In this document: in pieces, positions 9,102 to 18,363 of the stretch
Layout: each line of letters begins with the position of its first letter
How positions within the stretch are numbered: the stretch's first letter is position 1
Assembly (NCBI RefSeq): GCF_001418685.1
Contig: NZ_LIVM01000002.1
Span: 1-64,000 of the forward strand
Length of the DNA: 64,000 nucleotides
Direction of reading: 5' to 3'
Source of the DNA: Apibacter mensalis
Lineage (GTDB): Bacteria; Bacteroidota; Bacteroidia; Flavobacteriales; Weeksellaceae
The notes under the pieces: generated by a model
Database searches by the model: none
Told to the model about the DNA's origin: nothing
What the model saw: the letters and a program-made list of their open reading frames with translations, nothing else
Made by a program: the position numbers and the translations under genes

Positions 9102-10013
9102 TCATTTAGCTAAGTTCTTAAGTGTAGCCAATTCTTTTAACTTCTTTTTAGCTTCTTCAGCAGGGGATCCAAAATATGTTTTTCCAGCTTTTAAATTTTT
9201 TGAAACTCCCGATTGTGCTAATATTATTGCTTTTTCTCCTATAGTAAGTGAAGATGCAAAACCTGCTTGTCCCCAAATACTTACTTCGTCGTGAATGGTG
9301 CAACAACCGGCAATACCAACTTGTGAAGCTATTAAACATTTTCTTCCAATAACGGTATCATGACCTATTTGAATCAAATTATCTAATTTTGAACCTTTGC
9401 CAATAATTGTAGAAGCCGTGACTCCTCTGTCAATGGTACAATTAGAACCAATTTCAACATTATCTTCAATTATAACATTCCCTACTGATTTCAATCGTTC
9501 AAAATAACTACCCCGATTTTTATAATAAAAGCCATCTCCTCCAAGCACAGTTCCTGACTGAATAACGACATTATTACCTATTTCAGTATAATCATGAATA
9601 GTTACATTAGGAAAAATTATGCAATCATTACCAATTTTAACATTTTTACCAATGTATACCCCGGGTTGTATAATAGTATTTTTTCCAATTTGAACATCAT
9701 CGGAAATTAACTTATTTTGAGGAATAAACTTTACAAAATAATCATTTATTTTATTGAAATCCCTAAAAGGATCATCAGATAAAAGAAGTGCTTTATTTTC
9801 CGGACATTCAACCTTTTTATTAATCAATACTACACTTGCTTTACTGTGTAAAGCTTTAGCATAATATTTGGGATGATCTACAAAAACTATTTCTCCTTCT
9901 TTTACGCGGTGAATTTCGTTGGTTCCGTAAATTGGAAAATCTTCTTTTCCGACATATTCACATCCTATAATTGATGCAATTTTTTTTAGTGTAAATGAAT
10001 GTGGAAATTTCAT
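9102..10013 (-). CDS. LpxD-like UDP-3-O-acylglucosamine N-acyltransferase (second copy)
   Basis: A left-handed parallel beta-helix acyltransferase: an N-terminal LpxD-type domain (about 1-95) is followed by hexapeptide repeats (IGKNTIIQPGVYIGKNVKIG ...) and a C-terminal helix with FGSPAEEAKKKLKEL. The block [23 protein letters not shown] and the GSPA end are shared with the complete LpxD at 12878-13906, so the two are paralogues. At the position of the usual catalytic histidine it has GHD instead of AHN. It may be a true second LpxD with another acyl preference or a related acyltransferase. The gene is 43 bases from efp and 38 from sucD, clearly in the same operon. Confidence 0.85.
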   Translation of the reverse strand: MKFPHSFTLKKIASIIGCEYVGKEDFPIYGTNEIHRVKEGEIVFVDHPKYYAKALHSKASVVLINKKVECPENKALLLSDDPFRDFNKINDYFVKFIPQNKLISDDVQIGKNTIIQPGVYIGKNVKIGNDCIIFPNVTIHDYTEIGNNVVIQSGTVLGGDGFYYKNRGSYFERLKSVGNVIIEDNVEIGSNCTIDRGVTASTIIGKGSKLDNLIQIGHDTVIGRKCLIASQVGIAGCCTIHDEVSIWGQAGFASSLTIGEKAIILAQSGVSKNLKAGKTYFGSPAEEAKKKLKELATLKNLAK

Positions 10014-10056
10014 GATATAAAATAATAAGTAAATGTACGAATATATTTAATACCTC

Positions 10057-10623
10057 TTAATCTTTAACTCTTTCTATATAAGATCCATCATCTGTATTAA
10101 TTTTTATTTTTTCACCAACTTCTATAAATAGTGGTACTAGAACTTTAGCCCCGGTTTCAATGATTGCATTTTTAAGCGCATTAGTGGCGGTATTACCTTT
10201 AACACCCGGCTCAGCTTCAATTACTTCCATAATGACACTTGCCGGTAATTCTGCTGACAATGGAGTTTCATCTTCTTCTTTTAAGATAATCATAACTTCT
10301 TCTCCTGCTTTCATAAATTGTGAATTTTCAATCAAATTTTTATCAATATAAATTTGAGAAAAATCATCATTGTTCATGAAATGAAAGCCATGATCATCGT
10401 CATATAAGTATTGATATTTTCGAGTAATAATTTTTACATCTTCTATTTTACTTCCTGCTGAAAATGTATTATCTACAACTTTTCCCGATGTTAACGATTT
10501 TAATTTCGTCCTTACAAATGCAGGTCCTTTACCCGGTTTTACATGTAAAAACTCAATAACTTTATAAATGTCATCATTAAAGTTGATACAAAGTCCTTTT
10601 TTTATATCTCCCATTCCAGCCAT
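10057..10623 (-). CDS. efp: Translation elongation factor P
   Basis: EF-P binds the ribosome between P and E sites and relieves stalling at polyproline stretches. All three beta-barrel domains are present in 188 residues. The tip loop of domain I reads KPGKGPAF with lysine 32 at the position that is modified in E. coli (K34), so this is a lysine-type EF-P. The C-terminal domain holds the GEKIKINTDDGSYIERV signature. It lies inside the lipid A operon between lpxA and the second lpxD-like gene. Confidence 0.97.
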   Translation of the reverse strand: MAGMGDIKKGLCINFNDDIYKVIEFLHVKPGKGPAFVRTKLKSLTSGKVVDNTFSAGSKIEDVKIITRKYQYLYDDDHGFHFMNNDDFSQIYIDKNLIENSQFMKAGEEVMIILKEEDETPLSAELPASVIMEVIEAEPGVKGNTATNALKNAIIETGAKVLVPLFIEVGEKIKINTDDGSYIERVKD

Positions 10624-10656
10624 ATGTATATAATTTAAATTTTTTAATATTATTAT

Positions 10657-11445
10657 TTATAATCCCTGAGCGTTAAACCCTCTCATTACTCCTCTCATGC
10701 TTGATTGTATAAATTGGATTATTTCATCTCTTTCAGGAGTTGCCTCAAATTCAGCCTCTACAACTGATAAGGCTTGTGTAATATTTAATTTGTTTTGAAA
10801 AATAACACGATATATATTTTGTATTTCCGCAATTTTATCGGAACTGAAACCTCTTCTTCTTAATCCGACTGAATTGATTCCAACATAAGACAATGGATCT
10901 CTGGCAACTTTAACAAAAGGCGGAATATCTTTTCTTACAAGTGATCCTCCAGTTACAAAAGCATGATTTCCGATAGAACAAAATTGATGCACGGCTGTCA
11001 TGCCTGCCATAACAACGTAATCACCTACAGTTATATGTCCTGCCAAAGTTGTGTTGTTAGAAAATATACAACTATTACCCACTTCGCAATCATGAGCAAT
11101 ATGAGAATAAGCCATAATCAGACAATTTTCACCTATGACAGTTTTCATTTTATCTGAAGTACCCCTACTTACTGTTACGCATTCTCTTAATACTGTATTA
11201 TCCCCTATAATAGTTAATGATTTTTCACCTTTATATTTTAAATCTTGAGGTTCTGCTGAAATTACTGCCCCGGGAAATATTTTACAATTTTTTCCTATTC
11301 GAGCACCCTCCATAATAATTACATTAGAACCTATCCATGTTCCTTCTCCAATTTCAACATCTTTATAAATTGATGAAAAAGGTTCAATAACAACATTCTT
11401 TGCAATTTTGGCATCGGAATGTACAAATGCTAATGGCTGGATCAT
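10657..11445 (-). CDS. lpxA: UDP-N-acetylglucosamine acyltransferase
   Basis: LpxA transfers a 3-hydroxyacyl chain from ACP to the 3-hydroxyl of UDP-GlcNAc, the first step of lipid A synthesis. The protein (262 residues, normal) has about nine hexapeptide turns and the active-site stretch SHIAHDC, with the catalytic histidine near 118, and ends in the typical helical C-terminus. It starts only three bases behind the lpxC-fabZ stop, so translation is likely coupled. Confidence 0.96.
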   Translation of the reverse strand: MIQPLAFVHSDAKIAKNVVIEPFSSIYKDVEIGEGTWIGSNVIIMEGARIGKNCKIFPGAVISAEPQDLKYKGEKSLTIIGDNTVLRECVTVSRGTSDKMKTVIGENCLIMAYSHIAHDCEVGNSCIFSNNTTLAGHITVGDYVVMAGMTAVHQFCSIGNHAFVTGGSLVRKDIPPFVKVARDPLSYVGINSVGLRRRGFSSDKIAEIQNIYRVIFQNKLNITQALSVVEAEFEATPERDEIIQFIQSSMRGVMRGFNAQGL

Positions 11446-11448
11446 TTT

Positions 11449-12852
11449 TTACTCCTTATCTTCTTTGGTTTTCACTACTTGTGCCATCATTTCAGCTTCA
11501 ACTACCATATGTCCATTACAGTAGCCATAACCTTGCATATGCACAATTCCTCTTCGTATAGGTTCTAATAAATCGATTTTAAAAATTAAGGTATCTCCAG
11601 GTATTACTTTTTTCTTGTGTTTTACATTATCTAATTTAATTAAGTATGTAGAGTAATTTTGAGGATCATCTACGTTTTCTAAGACAAATATACCTCCTGT
11701 TTGAGCCATAGCTTCAATTTGTAATACTCCCGGCATAACGGGTTCATTCGGAAAATGACCTACAAAAAAAGGTTCATTTATAGTGACATTTTTAACCCCA
11801 ATTATATGTTTATCATCGACTTCCATTATTTTATCTACCAATAAAAAAGGAGGTCGATGAGGAAGCATTCTCATTATATCTTTTATATCATAAACCGGAT
11901 CTTTATGCAAATCTATTTCCGGTATATTTTTTCTTTTAAATAATTTATATAATTTATTAAGTTTTTTTGCAAATTGCGTATTACAATGATGTCCGGGCTT
12001 AGTTGCTATTATTTTAGCTTTTAATCTAACTCCTACCAAAGACAAATCACCGATTACATCTAACAGCTTATGTCTGGCAGCTTCATTGGGATAGTATAAG
12101 GTCACATTATCTAATATTCCATTGGGTCTTACACTCACCTTAGGCTGATTAAAAACTGCTTTGAGTTTATCCAAAGTTTCGGATGAAAGCTCTTTATCTA
12201 CATAAACAATGGCATTATTAATATCTCCGCCTTTTATCAGTCCAGAATCTAATAGATTTTCCAATTCATGAAGAAAACTGAACGTTCTGGCATTGGCAAA
12301 ATCGGTTTTAAAATCTTCAATACTTTTCATCGTAGCATTTTGTGTTCCTAATACTTTCGTACCAAAATCAACCATAGTTGCCACTTCGAAATGATCTGAA
12401 GGTATTGCCGTGATTTCTGAACCTGTTTCCGGATCTGTGTATGAAATTATTTCTTTTATAGTGAAGTATTCCCTATTTGAATCTTGTTCAATTATACCAA
12501 CTTTTTCGATTGCTTCAACAAAATATTTGGATGACCCATCCATTATAGGAGGCTCTGAACGATCCATCTCAATGTATGCATTGTCCAAATCCATTCCTGT
12601 TAATGCTGCTAATACATGTTCACAAGTATGTATTTTAACTCCTTTTTTTTCTAAAACCGTACCTCTTTCTGTTGAAGTTACATAAGTTGCATCAGCTTCA
12701 ATAGTAGGTTGCCCTTCCAAATCCACCCTAACAAAAACAAATCCTGTGTTTACAGGTGCAGGTTTTATTGTCATGACAACTTCTTTACCCGTATGCAGAC
12801 CTTTTCCTTTTAATGTAAACTCTTGTTTAAGTGTCTTTTGCTTATCTGACAT
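11449..12852 (-). CDS. lpxC/fabZ: LpxC-FabZ fusion: UDP-3-O-acyl-GlcNAc deacetylase / hydroxyacyl-ACP dehydratase
   Basis: Two enzymes in one chain of 467 residues. The N-terminal part (about 1-310) is the zinc deacetylase LpxC, the committed step of lipid A synthesis; the metal-binding HTCEHVLAAL (75-84) and the HKLLDVIGDL block with the other ligands are visible. The C-terminal part (about 325-467) is the hot-dog dehydratase FabZ with HRPPFLLVD, the catalytic GHFPNEPVMPGVLQ and the acidic residue in EAMAQ. This fusion is standard in Bacteroidota and puts fatty acid elongation and lipid A synthesis, which compete for 3-hydroxyacyl-ACP, into one polypeptide. It sits between lpxD and lpxA. Confidence 0.97.
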   Translation of the reverse strand: MSDKQKTLKQEFTLKGKGLHTGKEVVMTIKPAPVNTGFVFVRVDLEGQPTIEADATYVTSTERGTVLEKKGVKIHTCEHVLAALTGMDLDNAYIEMDRSEPPIMDGSSKYFVEAIEKVGIIEQDSNREYFTIKEIISYTDPETGSEITAIPSDHFEVATMVDFGTKVLGTQNATMKSIEDFKTDFANARTFSFLHELENLLDSGLIKGGDINNAIVYVDKELSSETLDKLKAVFNQPKVSVRPNGILDNVTLYYPNEAARHKLLDVIGDLSLVGVRLKAKIIATKPGHHCNTQFAKKLNKLYKLFKRKNIPEIDLHKDPVYDIKDIMRMLPHRPPFLLVDKIMEVDDKHIIGVKNVTINEPFFVGHFPNEPVMPGVLQIEAMAQTGGIFVLENVDDPQNYSTYLIKLDNVKHKKKVIPGDTLIFKIDLLEPIRRGIVHMQGYGYCNGHMVVEAEMMAQVVKTKEDKE

Positions 12853-12877
12853 TTTATATAAATTACTGGTTGAAGAT

Positions 12878-13906
12878 TTACTTTTTACCTTTTTCTAATT
12901 TCTCTAATCTATTGACGATTTCCGGAAGTTTCTTAAAGTATATATAACTTTTTTGATACTTTAAATATTGTATTGCAGGTGAACCAAACAACCTTTGGTT
13001 ATCTTCTACATTATTAGTTATTCCGCTTTGTGCTTGAACTATAACTTTATTTCCTATATTTAGATGTCCGGAAACACCAACCTGTCCTCCGATCATGCTC
13101 CATTTTCCTAATTTCGAAGAACCTGCTATACCTGCTTGCGCAGCTATAACTGTATGTTCTCCTATTACTACATTGTGTGCCACCTGAATTAAATTATCCA
13201 ATTTAACTCCTTTTTTAATAATTGTTGATCCAATAGTGGCACGATCAATAGTGCAATTAGATCCTATCTCTACATTGTCTTCAATGACCACATTCCCTAA
13301 TTGGGGTACTTTTTCATATCCTTCGCTGGTTGGCTGAAATCCAAACCCATCACCCCCAATTATTGTCCCTGCATGAATAGAACAATTATTACCGATAACA
13401 CAATCATCATAAATTTTTACTCCAGGACCTAGATAACAATTATCTCCAATACTAACATTATCACCTATAAAAACATGAGGATAAATTTTAGTGTGGTTGC
13501 CTATTTTTACATGGTTTGATATATAAGCAAAAGCCCCTACATAAACATTTTTTGACAAAACTGAAGATGAAGATATAAATACAGGGTTTTCTATACCCTG
13601 TTTTTTTACTTTCATCTCGTTGTAAATTGTCAATAATTTATTAAAAGCTGAATATGCATTATCTACAACGATAATAGTTGGTAAATTGGAAATATCTTTC
13701 GGTAATAAATCTTTTGATATTATTACTATAGATGCTTTAGTATTTTTTAAATATTCTTGATATCTTTCATCACCTAAAAATGTTATGGTACCAGGCTTCC
13801 CATCTTCTATTTTCGATATATAAGATACTCTTTCTTGGGGGTTACCTTTTATAACCCCATTTATTAAATTTGCTACTTGTTCAGCGCTAAATTCCATGAT
13901 TGGCAA
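12878..13906 (-). CDS. lpxD: UDP-3-O-(3-hydroxyacyl)glucosamine N-acyltransferase
   Basis: LpxD adds the second hydroxyacyl chain in lipid A synthesis. It shows the N-terminal uridine-binding domain (about 1-100), a long run of hexapeptide repeats, the block [18 protein letters not shown], and [11 protein letters not shown] with the catalytic histidine near 240. Length (342) and C-terminus (FGSPA ... LEKLEKGKK) are normal for the family. The second copy at 9102-10013 is shorter and diverged. The gene is 25 bases from lpxC-fabZ and 32 from the HD gene upstream. Confidence 0.96.
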   Translation of the reverse strand: MPIMEFSAEQVANLINGVIKGNPQERVSYISKIEDGKPGTITFLGDERYQEYLKNTKASIVIISKDLLPKDISNLPTIIVVDNAYSAFNKLLTIYNEMKVKKQGIENPVFISSSSVLSKNVYVGAFAYISNHVKIGNHTKIYPHVFIGDNVSIGDNCYLGPGVKIYDDCVIGNNCSIHAGTIIGGDGFGFQPTSEGYEKVPQLGNVVIEDNVEIGSNCTIDRATIGSTIIKKGVKLDNLIQVAHNVVIGEHTVIAAQAGIAGSSKLGKWSMIGGQVGVSGHLNIGNKVIVQAQSGITNNVEDNQRLFGSPAIQYLKYQKSYIYFKKLPEIVNRLEKLEKGKK

Positions 13907-13938
13907 ATGTAAACATTTTATTATGATTATAAAAATCT

Positions 13939-15168
13939 TTATTTAATATCATATACTTCTCTTGGTATGCATAAATGAAATCTGGTTATTTTCTTTCTTA
14001 AATCTTTAACTAAGACTTGATTATCTGCTTTTTGCAATTCCAATACTTTACCATTTTTTAAAAGTAATCGGATAGGATCTTGGGTATCATTGTATGCTAA
14101 TACACTTAACTCTTTTTGATGTACAAAATATCCGGCATCTTTTACAGAGTATAGTTTTTTAACAGCAGTTTCTATTAGCTCTAATTTTTCATTAGAAACT
14201 GGTTCTGAAATTATAAGTGAAGTGGGTAGTTTTCTTTGAATTATAAATTGACTTAATAAACTTAACGTTTTGTCTTCATTAGCCTGCCATAATTTCAGTG
14301 CTGAAACTACGTCAGAATCGTCAAGTTGAGCAAATTTATCTAAATCTTTTTTATTAATTTCAACAAAATCGGATTTTTCAAAGAAATATTTTAATACATC
14401 TGAGGAAGGTACATTTTTACCTTTTTTAACTAATTGTTTTGCTCTTTTTAAAGCCTCAATTAAATACGTCTCTGCTGTTACGGATGTTTTATGGAAATAT
14501 ACTTGCCAATACATAAACATTCGTGATGTCAGATATTTCTCAATAGAATATATTCCTTTACTATCTACTACCAATTCATCATCAACAACATTCATCATGG
14601 TTATAATTCTTTCTGAATTAACATTTCCTTCAGAAACACCGGTAAAGAAACTATCCCTTTTTAAGTAATCCAATCTATCTAAATCTATTTGGCTCGATAT
14701 TAGCTGATGAAAAAACTTACGTGGGTATTTATTTAAGAAAATATCGATGGCTAACGTTAATTCATTATTAAATTCCTCATTTAATATATTCATAAAAGTT
14801 ACAGATAGATTTTCATGATGTATCCCTTCCAACAGTGTAGATTCTAATGCATGGGAAAAGGGACCGTGTCCAATATCATGTAATAATATTGCTATAAGTG
14901 AGGCTCTTTCTTCTTCTTTTGAAATGGCAACTCCTTTACTTTTTAAAACTTTGTGAGTTATTTGCATCAAATTTATACACCCTAATGCATGTAGGAATCT
15001 TGAATGAGTAGCACCTGGATAAACGTAATGACTTAACCCTGTTTGTGATATTCTTCGTAATCTTTGAAAATACGGATGTTCAATTATATCAAATAGTAAT
15101 TCGTCTGATATAGAAACAAATCCTAATACCGGATCATTAAAAATTTTCCTTTTATTTATTTTTTCCAA
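13939..15168 (-). CDS. HD-domain phosphohydrolase
   Basis: A 409-residue HD-superfamily protein related to dGTPase-like hydrolases. The metal-binding residues are in place: H55 in [12 protein letters not shown], the HD pair 97-98 in [15 protein letters not shown], and D183 or D186 in [14 protein letters not shown]. The substrate is unknown; relatives act on nucleotides. It is the first gene of the lipid A operon and is transcribed divergently from porX, with a shared 57-base promoter region. Confidence 0.88.
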   Translation of the reverse strand: MEKINKRKIFNDPVLGFVSISDELLFDIIEHPYFQRLRRISQTGLSHYVYPGATHSRFLHALGCINLMQITHKVLKSKGVAISKEEERASLIAILLHDIGHGPFSHALESTLLEGIHHENLSVTFMNILNEEFNNELTLAIDIFLNKYPRKFFHQLISSQIDLDRLDYLKRDSFFTGVSEGNVNSERIITMMNVVDDELVVDSKGIYSIEKYLTSRMFMYWQVYFHKTSVTAETYLIEALKRAKQLVKKGKNVPSSDVLKYFFEKSDFVEINKKDLDKFAQLDDSDVVSALKLWQANEDKTLSLLSQFIIQRKLPTSLIISEPVSNEKLELIETAVKKLYSVKDAGYFVHQKELSVLAYNDTQDPIRLLLKNGKVLELQKADNQVLVKDLRKKITRFHLCIPREVYDIK

Positions 15169-15193
15169 AAGGCATATTTTTTGTACATTAATG

Positions 15194-15201
15194 CAAAATT
15201 A
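15194..15201 (-). promoter_or_regulatory. -7 element for the lipid A operon
   Basis: TAATTTTG on the minus strand fits the TAnnTTTG consensus, 26 bases before the HD gene start. The 57 bases between the HD gene and porX must hold both promoters. Confidence 0.45.
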
Positions 15202-15225
15202 ATGTAAATAAATAACTATTTAGGA

Positions 15226-16770
15226 ATGGGTAAAAAAATATTATGGATTGATGACGAAATTGAATTATTAGAACCTCATATAATTTTTTTAAAAAACAAA
15301 GGATATGAGGTCATATATGTCAACAATGCTGCCGAAGCCTTAGAATTGATTCCCATAAACAATTTTGATGTAGTTCTACTTGATGAAAATATGCCCGGTA
15401 TTGGTGGTTTAGAAGCACTACAAAGGATTAAGGAAATAAAATATAATTTACCTGTAATTATGGTAACAAAAAATGAGGCTGAGGATATTATGGAAGAAGC
15501 AATTGGAGAAAAAATTACTGATTATATTCTTAAGCCTGTAAATCCTAATCAAGTATTAATAAGTCTCAAAAAAATATTTAAAAGTGACGAAATTATAGAG
15601 AAAAAAACGGTTAAAAATTACCAACAAGAATTCCGAAAAATTTCTATGGATCTGATGTATGCACAATCATATGAGGATTGGATACAGCTCTACTTAAAGC
15701 TTATACAATGGGATATTAGTTTTGACAAACTTTCTGATGTTGAAATGAGTGCAATTTTAAGTAATCAAAAAGAAGAAGCAAACAGCTTGTTTTCAAAGTT
15801 TATTGAAAATAATTATCATGATTGGCTCCATTCGGAGCATAAACCTGTCATGTCACATACTGCTTTCAATGATGTTGTAAGACCGGTGATTAGTAATCAT
15901 AATAAAGTTTTGCTGCTTATGATTGATAATTTACGTTACGATCAATGGAAAATTATCGAGCCCTTATTTTCTAAATACTTTAATTCAGTGAATGAAAAAT
16001 CCTATTTCAGTATTCTCCCCTCCGCTACCCAATATGCAAGAAATTCTTTTTTTGCAGGTCTCTTACCTTTGGAAATTGAAAAAAAATTTCCTCAATATTG
16101 GATAGGTGAGAATGATGATGAACATAAAAACCAATATGAAAATGAATTGCTTACTGCCCAACTTCAACGGTTAGGATTAAAAAATATAAGGAATAAATAT
16201 TTTAAAATATTAAATGCGGAATTCGAGAAAAAAATTTCTGATGAATTTAAACATCACAGCAGTAATGCGGATTTTATTACCATTGTCTACAATTTTATAG
16301 ATATTCTTTCACATGCTAAAACGAATAACAATATTGTTAATGAATTAATTAGAGATGACAAAACTTTCCGATCCTTAACCTATACCTGGTTTGAGAATTC
16401 AAGTTTATTAAAAATAATTCAATCAGCGGCTGAAGAAGGATATAAGTTAATAATTACAACCGATCACGGTACCATTTACGTTAAAAAGCCAAGTAAAGTA
16501 ATAGGCGACAAAGAATCATCAACTAATCTTAGATATAAATTAGGAAAAAACCTGCAATATGATGAAAAAGATGTATATGCTGTAAGCGATCCGGAAGATT
16601 ATTTTTTACCTAAAGTTAATTTAAATTCAAAATATATTTTTGCTAAAGAAAATAGGTTTTTTGCATACCCTAAAAATTATAATCATTATGTGAATTATTA
16701 TAAGGATACCTATCAGCATGGAGGAATTTCACTTGAAGAAATGATTATTCCTATAGCTGTTTTGGAATAA
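15226..16770 (+). CDS. porX: PorX: response regulator with PglZ-type phosphatase domain
   Basis: PorX is the two-component regulator that controls type IX secretion together with the kinase PorY and sigma factor SigP. The receiver domain (1-120) has the acidic pocket D9/D10, the phosphorylation site D53 in VVLLDENMPG and the lysine in YILKPVN. A linker follows, then a PglZ/alkaline phosphatase-like domain (about 200-514) with LLLMIDNLRYDQW, SATQYARNSFF, ITTDHGTIYV and the C-terminal QHGGISLEEMIIPIAVLE. Studied homologues act as phosphodiesterases on cyclic and linear oligonucleotides. Length 514 is typical. Its presence indicates T9SS in this organism, in line with porD and the giant secreted protein at the right edge. 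Confidence 0.95.
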   Translation: MGKKILWIDDEIELLEPHIIFLKNKGYEVIYVNNAAEALELIPINNFDVVLLDENMPGIGGLEALQRIKEIKYNLPVIMVTKNEAEDIMEEAIGEKITDYILKPVNPNQVLISLKKIFKSDEIIEKKTVKNYQQEFRKISMDLMYAQSYEDWIQLYLKLIQWDISFDKLSDVEMSAILSNQKEEANSLFSKFIENNYHDWLHSEHKPVMSHTAFNDVVRPVISNHNKVLLLMIDNLRYDQWKIIEPLFSKYFNSVNEKSYFSILPSATQYARNSFFAGLLPLEIEKKFPQYWIGENDDEHKNQYENELLTAQLQRLGLKNIRNKYFKILNAEFEKKISDEFKHHSSNADFITIVYNFIDILSHAKTNNNIVNELIRDDKTFRSLTYTWFENSSLLKIIQSAAEEGYKLIITTDHGTIYVKKPSKVIGDKESSTNLRYKLGKNLQYDEKDVYAVSDPEDYFLPKVNLNSKYIFAKENRFFAYPKNYNHYVNYYKDTYQHGGISLEEMIIPIAVLE

Positions 16771-17042
16771 ATATTGAATCTAACATTTCTATTATCGAAA
16801 TAAATGATCTGGGAGATAATAAACAATAGTATTTTATGCATATAATAAATAAATTGTTTAGTACTATAGTTACTACCTATTTTTTTTATATAATAATTAA
16901 AATCAACACTAAAAACTTATTTTTTATATTATAAATAAATTTAAATTAAGGTTAGTAGAATAAGAACTTTTTAAATTCTTTGATATAATATTTTTAAGAT
17001 AATATATGAAGATTGTATATTTACAAAGTTATAATTATTTAT

Positions 17043-17594
17043 ATGAAGTTAAAACAACTCTTTATTTTATTATTTATTCTAACTCTACTTGTAAGTTGTA
17101 GAACAACCGATAAAATTATTGTTAATAAAAAGCTAATCGACCCTGAAGGCGAAACCATTTTAATAGGTCAAATTACGCGGGAGGCTTTAAAACAATCTGA
17201 ATTTAACTCTTGGTATTCAGATGAATATAATTCATATATTCCGGATCGTAATGTTATCAATAAAATTAAAAATAAAATTAAACATTATCGGATTGAAATT
17301 TATCTTGGCACCTGGTGCAGCGATACACATGAGCAACTTCCTAGATTTTTGAAAATTCTTGATGAAGCCAATTATCCTCAGAGAAAATTAAAGCTTTATG
17401 CTGTAAATCGTAAAAAGGAAAGCTTTTATGGAGAACAAAACCAAAAAAATATAATTAAAATACCTACTTTTATATTATATAAAGCCAATAATAATCCCAA
17501 ACGTCGTGATATGGAGATTGGTAGAATAATAGAATCACCAAATGAATCTCTGGAATTGGATTTGTATAAAATTCTTAATTTTTACCGGAAATGA
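17043..17594 (+). CDS. Thioredoxin-fold lipoprotein with one active-site cysteine
   Basis: Start chosen at the second Met of the open frame because MKLKQLFILLFILTLLVSC is a clean lipoprotein signal with Cys19 as lipid anchor. The mature part has a thioredoxin-like fold: IEIYLGTWCSDTHEQLPRFL, then KLYAVNRKK and IIKIPTFILYK with the cis-proline of the fold. The active site is WCSD, so the second cysteine of CxxC is missing and a classical dithiol exchange is not possible. The envelope location suggests a role in redox or folding of exported proteins, but the substrate is unknown. It stands alone, with AT-rich spacers on both sides. Confidence 0.7.
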   Translation: MKLKQLFILLFILTLLVSCRTTDKIIVNKKLIDPEGETILIGQITREALKQSEFNSWYSDEYNSYIPDRNVINKIKNKIKHYRIEIYLGTWCSDTHEQLPRFLKILDEANYPQRKLKLYAVNRKKESFYGEQNQKNIIKIPTFILYKANNNPKRRDMEIGRIIESPNESLELDLYKILNFYRK

Positions 17595-17693
17595 AATAAA
17601 GCAGTAATATTATGATTAAGTATAACTACACATAAAATTATAGCAACTTTACCTTAAAATCTTTTTTATTTTATTGTTTTTTTTGCATGATTT

Positions 17694-18341
17694 ATGCAAT
17701 ATTATTTAAAAAAAAATATAATGATAATCCTTAAATTTTTAAAAAAATATCTCATATCCATAATATTTTTAATCATAGGTTTATTACTATTCATGTTTAT
17801 TATAAGGCAATCCGGTAAAGAAAATATTAAATCTGAAACTAGAATTATTAATCATGAGATTCAAAGATTGAATAAAATGATTGTTATTGAACAAAATTAT
17901 TCTTCTTTTAAGTCTAAAAAGTACAACAACTTTAATCCAAAATATTTCGATTTTCTAAATAAAAATATTGTATTATATATTACTGCAATGGCGCAAGTAA
18001 CTTATGATATGAAAAAGATGAAAATCAATGTTGATTCGGCCAATAAAATAGTTCATATCATATCCATACCGGAACCAGAATTGCATGTGTATCCAGATGT
18101 TGAAATATATAGCATGGAAAGCGGTTTTTTAAATGATTTTTCAAAATCAGAGCTAAATGAAGTTATGGAAGAAGGTAAAAAGGATATTACTAAAGAAGTT
18201 CAAAAATCTAATATACAATCCTTAGCTAAAAAACAATTGATTTCCAATTTAAAAGAATTATATAACATGGTTAAACTTAATAATTGGAAAATCATTGACG
18301 ATACTCCTTATGCCTATCAACTGCAAACGATTAAAGATTAA
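17694..18341 (+). CDS. DUF4230 membrane-anchored protein
   Basis: A 215-residue protein with one N-terminal membrane helix (about 16-37) and a DUF4230-type outer domain: MIVIEQNYSSF near the start, DSANKIVHIISIPEPELHV in the middle and an amphipathic region with many lysines before the end. The family is common in Bacteroidota and uncharacterised. A second ATG at 17721 would give a shorter N-terminus that still contains the whole membrane helix and is an equal candidate. It ends 22 bases from the convergent DUF1015 gene. Confidence 0.7.
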   Translation: MQYYLKKNIMIILKFLKKYLISIIFLIIGLLLFMFIIRQSGKENIKSETRIINHEIQRLNKMIVIEQNYSSFKSKKYNNFNPKYFDFLNKNIVLYITAMAQVTYDMKKMKINVDSANKIVHIISIPEPELHVYPDVEIYSMESGFLNDFSKSELNEVMEEGKKDITKEVQKSNIQSLAKKQLISNLKELYNMVKLNNWKIIDDTPYAYQLQTIKD

Positions 18342-18363
18342 AGTACTTTGTTTGTACAATTAT

